Positions 10,430 through 20,279 of a stretch of 64,000 nt of DNA are shown here, piece after piece. Every line of letters begins with the position of its first letter. Within the stretch, counting starts at the first letter, position 1. The stretch is from Micromonospora siamensis (GTDB lineage Bacteria; Actinomycetota; Actinomycetes; Mycobacteriales; Micromonosporaceae). A program made the position numbers and the translations under genes. Location of the stretch: the NCBI RefSeq assembly GCF_900090305.1, contig NZ_LT607751.1:1240001-1304000 (forward strand), written 5' to 3'. The notes below the pieces were generated by a model that saw only the letters and a list, made by a program, of their open reading frames with translations, searched no databases and was not told the DNA's origin.

Positions 10430-11032
10430 TCAGTCCGGCCGCTCGTGCCGCAGGCCGTCGAGGTGGTCGGCGAGCACGGCGCGGAGCCGGTCCGGTGGCA
10501 TCAGGTCGGGGTGCAGCAGGGCGTGCAGGGTGAGCCCGTCGAGCAGGGCGTGCAGCCGGGCGGTCTCCAGGGCCGGGTCCCGGCCCGGGGCGACCAACCC
10601 GTCGGCGGCGAGCGCGTGCACGGCCAGTTCGCTGGCCCGGCGGACCCCGTCGTCGGCCCGCCGCATCAGCGGCCCGGTCGCCGGGTCGGTCCGGGTACGC
10701 GCGGCGAGCAGCAGCCACACCTCGGCCTCCCGGGCCCGCTGCCGGTCCAGCGGCAGCACCTCCTCCAGCATCTGCCGCACCACCTCGCGGGTGGGACCGT
10801 CCCAGGTGCGGGCCGCGAACCGTGCGGTGGCCTGGTCGATGACATGCTCCATGGCGAAGGCGAGCAGCTCGGTCTGGGTGTTGAAGTAGTGCCGCAGCGA
10901 GCCGGCTGACCAGCCTGCCTCGGCGGCGACGCTGCGGACGGTGGCCGCCGCGACGCCGTCCCGGTAGACCACCCGCCACAGCGCCTCGGCCAGTTCGGCG
11001 CGGCGGGCGTCCCGGTCGACGATCTTGGGCAC
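10430..11032 (-). CDS. TetR/AcrR-family transcriptional regulator
   Basis: 200 residues. The N-terminal 50 residues form the TetR helix-turn-helix (AALWRVVYRDG-like helix 1 region, then TVRSVAAEAGWSAGSLRHYF). The remainder is a helical ligand-binding domain of the BetI-like TetR_C class (EVLPLDRQRAREAEVWLLLA). It is divergent from the membrane-protein gene at 11104, and only 71 bp separate the two starts, so it probably represses that gene and itself. The ligand is unknown. Its 3' end converges on the CsoR-family gene, with 20 bp between stops. Confidence 0.88.
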   Translation of the reverse strand: MPKIVDRDARRAELAEALWRVVYRDGVAAATVRSVAAEAGWSAGSLRHYFNTQTELLAFAMEHVIDQATARFAARTWDGPTREVVRQMLEEVLPLDRQRAREAEVWLLLAARTRTDPATGPLMRRADDGVRRASELAVHALAADGLVAPGRDPALETARLHALLDGLTLHALLHPDLMPPDRLRAVLADHLDGLRHERPD

Positions 11033-11103
11033 GAGGTTCTCCGTTCGGCGACGGGACGGCGGCTGCTACGGTTATCGCACAGCGTACTAAAAAAGGGGGA
11101 CGC

Positions 11104-11658
11104 ATGTTGGTGGGACTGATCGTGGCCTGTGAGGCGGCCTTCTGGGTGCTGCTGCTGGCCGGCCTGGTGGCCCGCTACCCGCTGCGCCGGCCCCGGTTGG
11201 GCGGCGCGCTGCTGCTCGCCGTACCCCTGGTCGACCTGGTACTGCTCGCCGCCACGATCGCCGACCTGCGCGGCGGCGCCACCGCCACCTTCGCGCACGG
11301 CCTGGCCGCCGCGTACCTCGGCTTCTCGGTGGCCTTCGGCCACTCGATGGTGCGCTGGGCCGACGAACGGTTCGCGCACCGGTTCGCCGGCGGCCCACCG
11401 CCGCGCCGGGCCCCGCGGTACGGGATGGCCCGCGCCCGGCACGAGTGGCGTGAGTGGGGCAAGGGGATGGCCGGCGCGGCCGTGGCCTGCGCGCTGCTGC
11501 TCGCCGCCGTCCTGCTGGTCGGCGACCCGGAGCGGACCCGGGAGCTGGAGTCCTGGATCGGCCGGCTCGGCGTGGTGATGGCCGGATGGCTGGTCTTCTG
11601 GCCGGTCGCCTACACCGTCTTCCCGAAGCGGGCGCCGCGCGGCACGGCCATCGGCTGA
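11104..11658 (+). CDS. Integral membrane protein, divergent from TetR gene
   Basis: 184 residues with four strongly hydrophobic segments: about 3-22 (LIVACEAAFWVLLLAGLVA), 34-52, 60-78 and 125-142, plus a fifth weaker one near 155-172. A charged loop rich in Arg, Pro and Trp (RWADERFAHRF, PPPRRAPRYG) sits between the third and fourth. The ribosome-binding region AAAAAGGGGGA precedes the ATG. I do not recognise a named family with certainty. It looks like the common actinobacterial membrane protein paired with a TetR repressor, and regulation by the neighbour is the main thing context supports. Confidence 0.75.
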   Translation: MLVGLIVACEAAFWVLLLAGLVARYPLRRPRLGGALLLAVPLVDLVLLAATIADLRGGATATFAHGLAAAYLGFSVAFGHSMVRWADERFAHRFAGGPPPRRAPRYGMARARHEWREWGKGMAGAAVACALLLAAVLLVGDPERTRELESWIGRLGVVMAGWLVFWPVAYTVFPKRAPRGTAIG

Positions 11659-11849
11659 CCTCACCCGGGCCGGGACTCACCCCGAGCCGAGTGACCGCCC
11701 TCACCCGGCGTGAAAGGCGCGTCAAGAAACCGCCGACCGGCGTGATGGACGCGTTATGGCCCCTGTCCGTCGCTGCCACCCGGCGTTTTGATTGCCCGGC
11801 GCGACCGGGAGGCGGTCGCGGGGACATCTTCCGCTAGGAGAGATCAGCC

Positions 11850-11933
11850 GTGTCTGACGTGCTGTTCGTGTTGCTGACGATGGGGCTGTTCGCGGCTCTC
11901 ACCCTGCTGGTGAGGGGTGTGGAGAAGCTGTGA
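11850..11933 (+). CDS. 27-residue membrane peptide heading the kdp operon
   Basis: A single-helix peptide ([20 protein letters not shown], then VRGVEKL) starting at GTG 11850 behind TAGGAGAG. Its stop overlaps the kdpF start (GTGA). Small hydrophobic ORFs of this form sit before kdpF in other actinobacterial kdp operons as far as I recall, so it is probably translated and may associate with the Kdp pump. The 191 bp before it (11659-11849) must hold the kdp promoter; I see no certain motif there. Confidence 0.6.
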   Translation: MSDVLFVLLTMGLFAALTLLVRGVEKL

Positions 11934-12019
11934 GCGCCGTCAACGCCGTCGGCCTGGTGCTGGCGATCGGCCTGGGCGTGTTCCTGGTCGTCGCCCTGCT
12001 CTTCCCGGAGCGCTTCTGA
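11930..12019 (+). CDS. kdpF: K+-transporting ATPase small subunit KdpF
   Basis: 29 residues forming a single transmembrane helix ([19 protein letters not shown], then PERF). Length and the ending LFPERF are typical of KdpF, the peptide that stabilises the KdpABC complex. Its start overlaps the preceding 27-residue ORF by 4 bp, and its TGA overlaps the kdpA ATG by 1 bp. Confidence 0.85.
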   Translation: MSAVNAVGLVLAIGLGVFLVVALLFPERF

Positions 12020-13674
12020 TGAGCGCGACGACAACCGGGGTGCTCTTCGTGCTGTCGCTGGTGGTGGCGCTGGTCGCCGCGTACCGGCCGTTCGGCGACC
12101 ACATCTACCGGGTGGTCTCCGGCAGCCGGTCGTCCCGCGTCGAGCGGGGCGTCTACCGCCTGGTCGGGGTCGACCCCACCGCCGAGCAGACCTGGGGCGT
12201 GTACGCCCGCAGCGTGCTGGCCTTCTCCGCAGTGTCGCTGCTCTTCCTCTACGCGCTCCAGCGCCTGCAGAACCACCTCTGGCTCTCCCTGGGCCTCGAC
12301 CCGGTGGTGCCGCACGGCGCGTGGAACACCGCCGTGTCGTTCGTGACCAACACGAACTGGCAGTGGTACTCCGGCGAGTCGACCATGGGTCACCTGGTGC
12401 AGATGGCCGGCCTGGCCGTGCAGAACTTCGTCTCCGCCGCGGTCGGCATCGCGGTCGCGGTGGCGCTGGTCCGGGGCTTCGCCCGCAGCCGCACCGGCGA
12501 GCTGGGCAACTTCTGGGTCGACCTGACCCGGATCACGCTGCGGATCCTGCTCCCGGTCGCGCTGCTCGGCGCGATCGCGTTGATGGCCGGCGGGGTGGTG
12601 CAGAACCTCTCCGGCGGCACCGACGTGACCACGCTTACCGGCGGTGCCCAGACCATCCCCGGCGGGCCCGTCGCCGGCCAGGAGGTCATCAAGGAACTCG
12701 GCACCAACGGCGGCGGCTTCTACAACGTCAACAGCGCCCACCCGTTCGAGAACCCGACCGCCTGGACGAACTGGCTGGAGATCTTCCTGATCCTGCTGAT
12801 CCCGTTCTGCCTGCCCCGGGTCTTCGGCCGGATGGTCGGGCAGCACCGGCAGGGCTACGCGATCGCCGCGGTGATGGCGATCCTCGCGCTGGCCAGCGTC
12901 ACCCTCACCAACGTCTTCGAGCTGGCCGGGCACGGCACGGTGCCGCAGGCGGTCGGCGCGGCCCTCGAAGGCAAGGAGGTGCGGTTCGACGTGTCGAACT
13001 CGGCCACCTTCGCCGCGGCCACCACGCTCACCTCGACCGGGGCGGTCAACTCGTTCCACGACTCGTACACGGCGCTGGGCGGGATGATGACGCTGGGCAA
13101 CATGATGCTCGGCGAGGTCGCCCCGGGCGGCGTCGGCGCCGGCCTGTACGGGCTGCTGATCCTCGCGGTGATCACGGTCTTCGTCGCCGGACTGATGGTC
13201 GGCCGCACGCCGGAGTACCTGGGCAAGAAGATCGGGTCGCGCGAGATCAAGTTCGCCTCGCTGTACTTCCTGGTCACGCCCGCGCTGGTGCTCACCGGCA
13301 CCGCCGCCGCGTTCGCCACCGGCAACGCGTCGACGGCGTTGAACGTCGGCCCGCACGGGCTCTCCGAGGTGCTCTACGCGTTCACCTCGGCCAGCAACAA
13401 CAACGGCTCGGCCTTCGCCGGCATCACCGTGAACACGCCATGGTGGAACACCGCCCTGGGGCTGTGCATGCTGCTCGGCCGGTTCCTGCCGATCATCTTC
13501 GTGCTCGCGCTGGCCGGCTCGCTGGCCCGCCAGCAACCCACGCCCGCTTCCGAGGGCACCCTGCCGACCCACAAGCCGCTCTTCGTCGGCATGGTCGTCG
13601 GCGTCACGGTGGTCCTCGTCGCGCTGACCTTCCTTCCCGCCCTCGCGCTCGGCCCGCTGGCCGAAGGGCTGTGA
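12019..13674 (+). CDS. kdpA: K+-transporting ATPase potassium-binding subunit KdpA
   Basis: 551 residues with about ten membrane helices. It is the channel-like subunit that selects K+ in the high-affinity KdpFABC pump. Pore-loop signatures include [34 protein letters not shown] and [13 protein letters not shown], which correspond to three of its selectivity-filter repeats. The ATG overlaps the kdpF stop by one base. Length and sequence are fully canonical. Confidence 0.97.
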   Translation: MSATTTGVLFVLSLVVALVAAYRPFGDHIYRVVSGSRSSRVERGVYRLVGVDPTAEQTWGVYARSVLAFSAVSLLFLYALQRLQNHLWLSLGLDPVVPHGAWNTAVSFVTNTNWQWYSGESTMGHLVQMAGLAVQNFVSAAVGIAVAVALVRGFARSRTGELGNFWVDLTRITLRILLPVALLGAIALMAGGVVQNLSGGTDVTTLTGGAQTIPGGPVAGQEVIKELGTNGGGFYNVNSAHPFENPTAWTNWLEIFLILLIPFCLPRVFGRMVGQHRQGYAIAAVMAILALASVTLTNVFELAGHGTVPQAVGAALEGKEVRFDVSNSATFAAATTLTSTGAVNSFHDSYTALGGMMTLGNMMLGEVAPGGVGAGLYGLLILAVITVFVAGLMVGRTPEYLGKKIGSREIKFASLYFLVTPALVLTGTAAAFATGNASTALNVGPHGLSEVLYAFTSASNNNGSAFAGITVNTPWWNTALGLCMLLGRFLPIIFVLALAGSLARQQPTPASEGTLPTHKPLFVGMVVGVTVVLVALTFLPALALGPLAEGL

Positions 13675-13679
13675 CCACC

Positions 13680-15902
13680 ATGAGAGACAAGGACATGACG
13701 GCACCTCACGACACCGTCGACGCCCCGGCCGCTGCCGGACCGGCAAGCGCCGACGCGCCGGCCGGGAACACTCCGGCCGCCCCGGGCGGCCGGGTGGGCG
13801 GCGGGCTGCTCGACCCGCGCCAACTGGTCGCGTCCCTGCCGGACGCGCTGCGCAAGCTCGACCCGCGCACCCTGTGGCGCAACCCGGTGATGCTGATCGT
13901 CGAGATCGGCGCGCTCTTCACCACCGTGCTCGCGGTGGCCGACCCGTCGGTCTTCGCCTGGGCGATCACCGTCTGGTTGTGGCTGACCGTGCTCTTCGCC
14001 AACCTGGCCGAGGCGGTCGCCGAGGGGCGGGGCAAGGCCCAGGCGGCCACGCTGCGGCAGGCCCGGCAGGACACCGTCGCCACCCGGCTGGTCGGCTGGC
14101 GCCCCGGCGCGCGGGCGGACGCGTACCGGGACGAGGCGGTGCCCGCGCCACGGCTGCGGCAGGGCGACGTCGTCCTGGTCGAGGCCGGTCAGGTCGTCCC
14201 CGCCGACGGCGACGTGGTCGAGGGGATCGCCAGCGTCGACGAGTCGGCCATCACCGGCGAGTCCGCCCCGGTCATCCGGGAATCCGGCGGTGACCGGAGC
14301 GCGGTCACCGGCGGCACCCGGGTCCTGTCCGACCGGATCGTCGTACGGGTGACCCAGAAGCCGGGCGAGAGCTTCATCGACCGGATGATCGCGCTGGTCG
14401 AGGGGGCCAACCGGCAGAGGACGCCGAACGAGATCGCGCTGAACATCCTGCTGGCCGCGCTGACGATCATCTTCCTGCTGGCCGTGGTCACTCTCCAGCC
14501 GCTGGCGATCTTCGCCAAGGGCTGGCAGGCCGCCGCGCCGGACACCCGCGCCATCACCGACTCCGGCGTCACCGGCATCGTGCTGGTCTCGCTGCTGGTC
14601 TGCCTCATCCCCACCACCATCGGCGCGCTGCTCTCCGCCATCGGCATCGCCGGCATGGACCGCCTCGTGCAGCGCAACGTGCTCGCGATGAGCGGCCGGG
14701 CGGTCGAGGCGGCCGGGGACGTCAACACACTGCTGCTGGACAAGACCGGCACGATCACCCTCGGCAACCGGCAGGCCGCCGAGTTCCTGCCGGTGGAGGG
14801 CGTGGACGCGACGACGGTGGCGGACGCCGCCCAGCTCTCCAGCCTGGCCGACGAGACACCCGAGGGCCGCTCGGTGGTGGTGCTGGCCAAGAACGAGTTC
14901 GGGCTGCGCGAGCGCGAGCCCGGGCTGATCCCGCACGCCACGTTCGTGCCGTTCACCGCGCAGACCCGGATGAGCGGCGTCGACCTCGCCGCCGACGACG
15001 GGGTCCGGCGGATCCGCAAGGGCGCCGCCGCCGCGGTGATGAAGTGGGTACGCGACAACGGCGGCCACCCCACCGAACAGGTCGGTGAGCTGGTCGACGC
15101 GATCAGCGGCACCGGCGGCACCCCGCTGGTGGTGGCCGAGCACACCCCCGGTGAGCCGGCCCGGGCGCTGGGCGTCATCCACCTCAAGGACGTGGTCAAG
15201 GCCGGCATGCGGGAGCGCTTCGACGAGATGCGCCGGATGGGCATCCGGACCGTCATGATCACCGGTGACAATCCGCGCACCGCGAAGGCGATCGCCGACG
15301 AGGCCGGGGTGGACGACTTCCTCGCCGAGGCCACGCCCGAGGACAAGCTCGCGCTGATCCGCAAGGAGCAGCAGGGCGGCCGGCTGGTCGCGATGACCGG
15401 CGACGGCACCAACGACGCGCCCGCCCTCGCCCAGGCGGACGTCGGCGTGGCCATGAACACCGGCACGTCGGCCGCGAAGGAGGCCGGCAACATGGTCGAC
15501 CTCGACTCCGACCCGACCAAGCTGATCGAGATCGTGGAGATCGGCAAGCAGTTGCTGATCACCCGGGGTGCGCTGACGACGTTCAGCATCGCCAACGACA
15601 TCGCGAAGTACTTCGCGATCATCCCGGCCATGTTCGCCGGCATCTACCCGTCGCTGGACCGGCTCAACGTCATGCGGCTGGCCAGCCCGGAGTCGGCGAT
15701 CCTCGCTGCGGTGATCTTCAACGCCGTCGTGATCGTCGCGCTGATCCCGCTGGCCCTGCGCGGCGTGCGCTACCGACCGGCCAGCGCGTCGAAGCTGCTC
15801 GGCCGCAACCTGCTGCTCTACGGCCTCGGCGGCATCGTGGTGCCGTTCGTCGGCATCAAGCTCATCGACCTGCTCATCCAGTTCGTCCCGGGGATCTCCT
15901 GA
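13680..15902 (+). CDS. kdpB: K+-transporting P-type ATPase subunit KdpB
   Basis: About 740 residues from ATG 13680; GTG 13671, overlapping the kdpA stop, and ATG 13695 are alternatives. The first 60 residues are a low-complexity Ala/Pro/Gly extension not needed for function, longer than in typical KdpB. P-type hallmarks are all present: AITGESAP (actuator), phospho-acceptor Asp354 in [10 protein letters not shown], nucleotide-binding [20 protein letters not shown], and hinge [17 protein letters not shown]. It hydrolyses ATP to drive K+ through KdpA. Start/stop overlaps with kdpC indicate one transcript. Confidence 0.96.
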   Translation: MRDKDMTAPHDTVDAPAAAGPASADAPAGNTPAAPGGRVGGGLLDPRQLVASLPDALRKLDPRTLWRNPVMLIVEIGALFTTVLAVADPSVFAWAITVWLWLTVLFANLAEAVAEGRGKAQAATLRQARQDTVATRLVGWRPGARADAYRDEAVPAPRLRQGDVVLVEAGQVVPADGDVVEGIASVDESAITGESAPVIRESGGDRSAVTGGTRVLSDRIVVRVTQKPGESFIDRMIALVEGANRQRTPNEIALNILLAALTIIFLLAVVTLQPLAIFAKGWQAAAPDTRAITDSGVTGIVLVSLLVCLIPTTIGALLSAIGIAGMDRLVQRNVLAMSGRAVEAAGDVNTLLLDKTGTITLGNRQAAEFLPVEGVDATTVADAAQLSSLADETPEGRSVVVLAKNEFGLREREPGLIPHATFVPFTAQTRMSGVDLAADDGVRRIRKGAAAAVMKWVRDNGGHPTEQVGELVDAISGTGGTPLVVAEHTPGEPARALGVIHLKDVVKAGMRERFDEMRRMGIRTVMITGDNPRTAKAIADEAGVDDFLAEATPEDKLALIRKEQQGGRLVAMTGDGTNDAPALAQADVGVAMNTGTSAAKEAGNMVDLDSDPTKLIEIVEIGKQLLITRGALTTFSIANDIAKYFAIIPAMFAGIYPSLDRLNVMRLASPESAILAAVIFNAVVIVALIPLALRGVRYRPASASKLLGRNLLLYGLGGIVVPFVGIKLIDLLIQFVPGIS

Positions 15903-16783
15903 TGCGCCTTCCCAGTTGGCTCGCCCAGCACCTGGCCGCCCTGCGTGCCGTGCTCGTCCTCACCGTGCTGCTCGGCCTGGCGTACCCGCTCGCCCTGGTC
16001 GCCGTGGGCCGGATCCCCGGCCTCGACGGCCGGGCGGACGGCTCGCTGGTCACCGTCGGCGGCCGGACCGTCGGCAGCTCGCTGATCGGCCAGTCCTTCA
16101 CCGACACGGACGGCAACGCCGTCCCGCGCTACTTCCAGTCCCGCCCGTCCGCCGCCGGCGACGGCTACGACCCGACCGCCAGCGCCGCCAGCAACCTCGG
16201 CCCGGAGAGCGTGGTGGACACCCTCACCGGTGACCAGGAGACCTCGTCGCAGAGCCTGCTCACCCAGGTCTGCGCGCGCAGCCGGGCGGTCGGCGAACTC
16301 GACGGCGTCGACGGCCGGCGGCCGTACTGCACGCCGGACGGGGTGGGCGCGGTGCTCGCCGTGTTCCGCCGCGACGGGCTGACCGGCCCGGTCACCCGGG
16401 TGGTCAGCGTCAACCAGTCCGCCCCGGCGACCCCCTTCGTCACCACCTGGCAGGGCGTGCCGGTGGAGCCGGCCCGACCCGGCCAGGACTACGTCGCGCT
16501 GGGCGGGCTGATCACCCCGGTCCGGGGCGACGCCCCGCAACGACCCGCGGTTCCGGCCGACGCGGTCACCACCAGCGGCAGCGGCCTCGACCCGCACATC
16601 TCCCTGGCGTACGCGGAGATCCAGGTGGCCCGGGTGGCGCGGGAGCGCGGCGCGGACCCGGCGGCGGTCCGCCGGCTGGTCGCCGCACACACCACCAGCC
16701 GGGCGCTCGGCTTCATGGGCGCGCCCGGGGTGAACGTGCTGGAACTCAACCTCGCCCTCGACGAACGGTTCCCGGTTCGCTGA
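15902..16783 (+). CDS. kdpC: K+-transporting ATPase subunit KdpC
   Basis: 293 residues, longer than the roughly 190-200 of E. coli KdpC, as is common in actinobacteria because of inserts in the periplasmic domain. One N-terminal membrane helix (AVLVLTVLLGLAYPLALVAV) is followed by GSSLIGQSF and YFQSRPSA, with the conserved end region TTSGSGLDPHISLAYAEIQ and RVARERG. It is the chaperone-like subunit that helps the pump bind ATP. ATG overlaps the kdpB stop by one base. A hairpin lies 12 bp after its stop. Confidence 0.95.
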   Translation: MRLPSWLAQHLAALRAVLVLTVLLGLAYPLALVAVGRIPGLDGRADGSLVTVGGRTVGSSLIGQSFTDTDGNAVPRYFQSRPSAAGDGYDPTASAASNLGPESVVDTLTGDQETSSQSLLTQVCARSRAVGELDGVDGRRPYCTPDGVGAVLAVFRRDGLTGPVTRVVSVNQSAPATPFVTTWQGVPVEPARPGQDYVALGGLITPVRGDAPQRPAVPADAVTTSGSGLDPHISLAYAEIQVARVARERGADPAAVRRLVAAHTTSRALGFMGAPGVNVLELNLALDERFPVR

Positions 16784-16794
16784 CCGGTCAAGGA

Positions 16795-16832
16795 GGGCCC
16801 CCTGCTATACAAAAAGCGTTGACAGGGGGCCC
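16795..16832. repeat. Hairpin with gggccccctg arms between kdpC and kdpD
   Basis: Arms gggccccctg (16795-16804) and its complement (16823-16832) flank an A/T-rich 18-base loop. Outside the arms, aagga on the left and ttcctt on the right extend the symmetry imperfectly. It could attenuate transcription between the pump genes and the sensor genes. I recall this GGGCCCC-type palindrome as a frequent intergenic repeat in Micromonospora-like genomes. The kdpD ribosome-binding site begins only about 13 bp after it. Confidence 0.55.
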
Positions 16833-16857
16833 TTCCTTACCCCCGAAGGGAGGGGTG

Positions 16858-19389
16858 ATGGGGCGCGGTGAGCTGCGCATCTACCTCGGGGCCGCGCCCG
16901 GAGTGGGCAAGACGTACGCGATGCTCGAGGAGGCCCAGCGCCGGGCCGAACGCGGCACCGACGTGGTGGTCGGGCTGGTCGAGACGCACGGCCGGCCGCA
17001 CACCGCCGCCATGCTCGGTGACCTGGAGGTGGTGCCGCGCCGGTCGACGACCCATCGCGGGGTCGAGCTCACCGAGCTGGACCTCGACGCGGTGCTGGCC
17101 CGCCGGCCCGAGATCGTCGTGGTCGACGAGCTGGCCCACACCAACGTGCCCGGTTCGCGGAACGACAAGCGCTGGCAGGACGTCCAGGAGCTGCTCGACG
17201 CCGGGATCAGCGTGCTCTCCACGGTCAACGTCCAGCACCTGGAGTCGCTCAACGACGTCGTCGCCCGGATCACCGGCACCACCCAGCGGGAGACCCTGCC
17301 GGACGCCGTGGTCCGCGCCGCCGAGCAGGTCGAACTGGTCGACATGACGCCGGAGGCGCTGCGCCGGCGGATGGCGCACGGCAACATCTACCGCCCGGAC
17401 CGGATCGACGCCGCGCTGGGCAACTACTTCCGGATCGGCAACCTGACCGCACTGCGCGAGCTGGCGCTGCTCTGGCTGGCCGACAAGGTCGACGAGCAGC
17501 TCGACGCGTACCGGGCCCAGCAGGGCATCTCGGACACCTGGGAGGCCCGCGAGCGGGTGGTCGTCGCGCTGACCGGCGGCCCCGAGGGCGAGACGCTGGT
17601 CCGCCGGGCCGCCCGGATCGCCGCCCGCGGCAGGGGCGCCGACCTCCTCGCCGTGCACGTCACCCGCAGCGACGGACTGACCGGCGTCGACCCGGCCCAC
17701 CTGGCCCGGCAGCGGGTGCTGGTGGAGAGCCTGGGCGGCACGTACCACCAGGTGCTCGGCACCGACATCCCCGCGGCGCTGCTCGACTTCGCCCGCGGCG
17801 TCAACGCCACCCAGCTGGTCCTCGGGGCCAGCCGGCGCAACCGGTTCGCCCAACTGCTCTCCCGCGGCGTCGGCGTCACCACCACCGCGCTCTCCGGCCC
17901 CATCGACGTGCACCTGGTCACCCACCCGCAGGCGGGCCGGGGCCGCCGCGGCCCGGCGGTGCCCGCGGCGCTGTCCCGCCGACGCCGGCTGCTCGGCTTC
18001 GCGCTCGCCGGGCTCGGGATGCCGCTGCTCACCGTGGCCCTGCGGACGCTGCCCGACCTCACCCTGACCAACGACATCCTGCTCTTCCTCGCCGGGGTCG
18101 TCGGGGTCGCGCTGGTCGGCGGGCTGTGGCCGGCGCTGGCCGCCGCGCTGGGCGGCTCGCTCCTGCTGAACTGGTTCTTCACCCCGCCGTTCCACACCCT
18201 GACCATCGCCGAGGCGGACAACCTGCTCGCCCTCGGCGTCTTCGTCGGGGTGGCGGTGGCGGTCAGCTGGGTGGTGGACGTCGCCGCCCGGCGTACCCGG
18301 GAGGCCGCCCGGGCCTCCGCCGACGCGCAGACCCTGGCCACCGTGGCCGGTGGGGTGCTGCGCGGCGAGCGACCGCTGCCCGCACTGCTGGACCGGCTCC
18401 GGGAGACCTTCGGGCTGCGCGCGGTGAGCGTGCTGGAGTCCGCCGGTGGGCGGCCCGGGCGGGCCGGCGCGGAGGACGCGTGGCGGGTGGTGGCCGCCGT
18501 CGGCGACGAGCCACCGGGCAGCCCGGGCGCGGGGGAGACGACGGTGCCGGTGGACGACCGGCTCACCGTGGTGCTCGCCGGTCGCCGGCTGGAGGCCGCC
18601 GACCGGCGCGTCGTCGAGGCGTTCGCCGCCCAGGCCGCCGTCGCGCTGCGCCAGGAGCGGCTCGCCGAGGAGGCGGCCACCGCCCGGCCCCTGGCCGAGG
18701 CGGACCGGATGCGGACCGCGCTGCTCGCCGCGGTCAGCCACGACCTGCGTACGCCGCTGGCGTCGGCGAAGGCGGCGGTGAGCAGCCTGCGCAGCCCGGA
18801 CGTCGAGTTCGACGCCGAGGACCGGGCGGAACTGCTCGCCACCGCAGACGAGTCGCTGGACCGGCTGGGCCGGCTGGTCGCCAACCTGCTCGACATGAGC
18901 CGGTTGCAGGCCGGCGCGCTCGGCCTGACCGCCACCGCGATCGGTCTGGAGGACGTCGTACCCCGGGCCCTGGACGAGCTGGGGCCCGCCGCGGCGGACG
19001 TGACCACCGACATCCCCGCCGACCTGCCGGCGGCCACCGCCGACCCCGGCCTGCTGGAGCGGGTGCTGGTCAACGTCGTGGCGAACGCGTTGCGGCACAG
19101 CCCACCGGGCCGGCCGCCCACCATCAGCGCCAGCGCCCACGCCGGGCGGGTCGAGCTGCGGGTCGTCGACACCGGTCCGGGCATCCCCGAGGATCAGTGG
19201 GAGCACGTCTTCCTGCCGTTCCAGCGCCTCGGCGACCGGGACAACCAGACCGGGGTGGGCCTCGGCCTGGCCCTGTCCCGCGGACTCGTCGAGGCGATGG
19301 GTGGCAGCATCACCCCGGAGACCACGCCGGGCGGTGGCCTGACCATGGTGGTACGCCTGCCGGCGGCGGCCGACGGAGGTGCGGAGTGA
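16858..19389 (+). CDS. kdpD: Turgor/K+ sensor histidine kinase KdpD
   Basis: 843 residues from ATG 16858, chosen for GAAGGGAGGGG just upstream. Order: KdpD domain with Walker A GAAPGVGKTY and VDELAHTN; a universal-stress-like domain (ALTGGPEGE, GASRRNRF) to about residue 360; four membrane helices at about 380-480; a GAF-like region; HisKA with His628 in AVSHDLRTPLASAK; and HATPase with ANALRHSPPG, DTGPGIPE and GVGLGLALSRGLVEAMGG. It senses low K+ or osmotic stress and phosphorylates KdpE. It overlaps kdpE by 4 bp. Confidence 0.95.
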   Translation: MGRGELRIYLGAAPGVGKTYAMLEEAQRRAERGTDVVVGLVETHGRPHTAAMLGDLEVVPRRSTTHRGVELTELDLDAVLARRPEIVVVDELAHTNVPGSRNDKRWQDVQELLDAGISVLSTVNVQHLESLNDVVARITGTTQRETLPDAVVRAAEQVELVDMTPEALRRRMAHGNIYRPDRIDAALGNYFRIGNLTALRELALLWLADKVDEQLDAYRAQQGISDTWEARERVVVALTGGPEGETLVRRAARIAARGRGADLLAVHVTRSDGLTGVDPAHLARQRVLVESLGGTYHQVLGTDIPAALLDFARGVNATQLVLGASRRNRFAQLLSRGVGVTTTALSGPIDVHLVTHPQAGRGRRGPAVPAALSRRRRLLGFALAGLGMPLLTVALRTLPDLTLTNDILLFLAGVVGVALVGGLWPALAAALGGSLLLNWFFTPPFHTLTIAEADNLLALGVFVGVAVAVSWVVDVAARRTREAARASADAQTLATVAGGVLRGERPLPALLDRLRETFGLRAVSVLESAGGRPGRAGAEDAWRVVAAVGDEPPGSPGAGETTVPVDDRLTVVLAGRRLEAADRRVVEAFAAQAAVALRQERLAEEAATARPLAEADRMRTALLAAVSHDLRTPLASAKAAVSSLRSPDVEFDAEDRAELLATADESLDRLGRLVANLLDMSRLQAGALGLTATAIGLEDVVPRALDELGPAAADVTTDIPADLPAATADPGLLERVLVNVVANALRHSPPGRPPTISASAHAGRVELRVVDTGPGIPEDQWEHVFLPFQRLGDRDNQTGVGLGLALSRGLVEAMGGSITPETTPGGGLTMVVRLPAAADGGAE

Positions 19390-20063
19390 CCCGGATCCTG
19401 GTCGTCGACGACGAGCCGCAGATCCTGCGGGCGCTCCGGATCAACCTGCGCGCCCGCGGCTACGACGTGGAGGTGGCCGCCACCGGCGCCGCCGCGCTGA
19501 AGGCCGCCGCCGGTCACCCGCCGGACCTGGTGGTGCTCGACCTCGGCCTGCCGGACCTGGACGGCGGGGAGGTGATCCGGGGGCTGCGGGGGTGGAGCAG
19601 CGTGCCGATCATCGTGCTCTCCGGTCGGGCCGGTAGCGAGGACAAGGTCGCCGCGCTGGACGCCGGGGCGGACGACTACGTCACCAAGCCGTTCGGGGTC
19701 GACGAGCTGCTGGCCCGGATCCGGGCGGTGACCCGTCGCCTCGCGCCGACCGCCACCGGCCCGGCGCTACGGGTGGGCCGGCACACCGTCGACCTCGCCG
19801 ACCGGACCGTGACCCGGGACGACGGGGCCGAGGTGCGGCTCACCCCCACCCAGTGGGCGATGCTGGAGAAGTTGCTGCGTAACCCGGGCAAGCTGGTCAG
19901 CCAGCGGCAGTTGTTGCAGGACGTGTGGGGGCCGGAGTACCGCGAGGAGACGAACTACCTGCGGCAGTACATGGCGCAGCTGCGGCGCAAGCTGGAGGAC
20001 GACCCGGCCCGGCCCCGGCACCTGATCACCGAACCGGGCATGGGCTACCGCTACCGTCCGTGA
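19386..20063 (+). CDS. kdpE: Kdp operon response regulator KdpE (OmpR family)
   Basis: 225 residues. The receiver has acidic residues in VVDDEPQ, phospho-acceptor Asp52 in VVLDLGLPDLDG, Ser in VLSGRA and Lys in YVTKPFG. The C-terminal winged helix (RLTPTQWAMLEKLLRNPGK, then YLRQYMAQLRRKLE) is OmpR/PhoB-type. It activates kdp transcription when phosphorylated by KdpD. GTG start overlaps the kdpD stop. The following 216 bp (20064-20279) hold no gene and only the leader of the next one. Confidence 0.95.
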   Translation: MTRILVVDDEPQILRALRINLRARGYDVEVAATGAAALKAAAGHPPDLVVLDLGLPDLDGGEVIRGLRGWSSVPIIVLSGRAGSEDKVAALDAGADDYVTKPFGVDELLARIRAVTRRLAPTATGPALRVGRHTVDLADRTVTRDDGAEVRLTPTQWAMLEKLLRNPGKLVSQRQLLQDVWGPEYREETNYLRQYMAQLRRKLEDDPARPRHLITEPGMGYRYRP

Positions 20064-20279
20064 GCCGGTCTGCGGCTGCCTCCCGGGTCTGCCGCTCGAC
20101 GTGCGGTCGGCAGGCGTCGCCGTCGGCCGGTGATCCGGATTCAGAGCCGACCGTGGTGGGTACCGTGGCGGTGCGTCCGTCCGGTGCCGCTCTCCAAGGG
20201 CGGCCCACCCGGTCGACCGAAGCCGCCACCGACGCACCCGCGGGCCGCGGCCGCTCGCACCGACCGGGGAGGAGCGACC

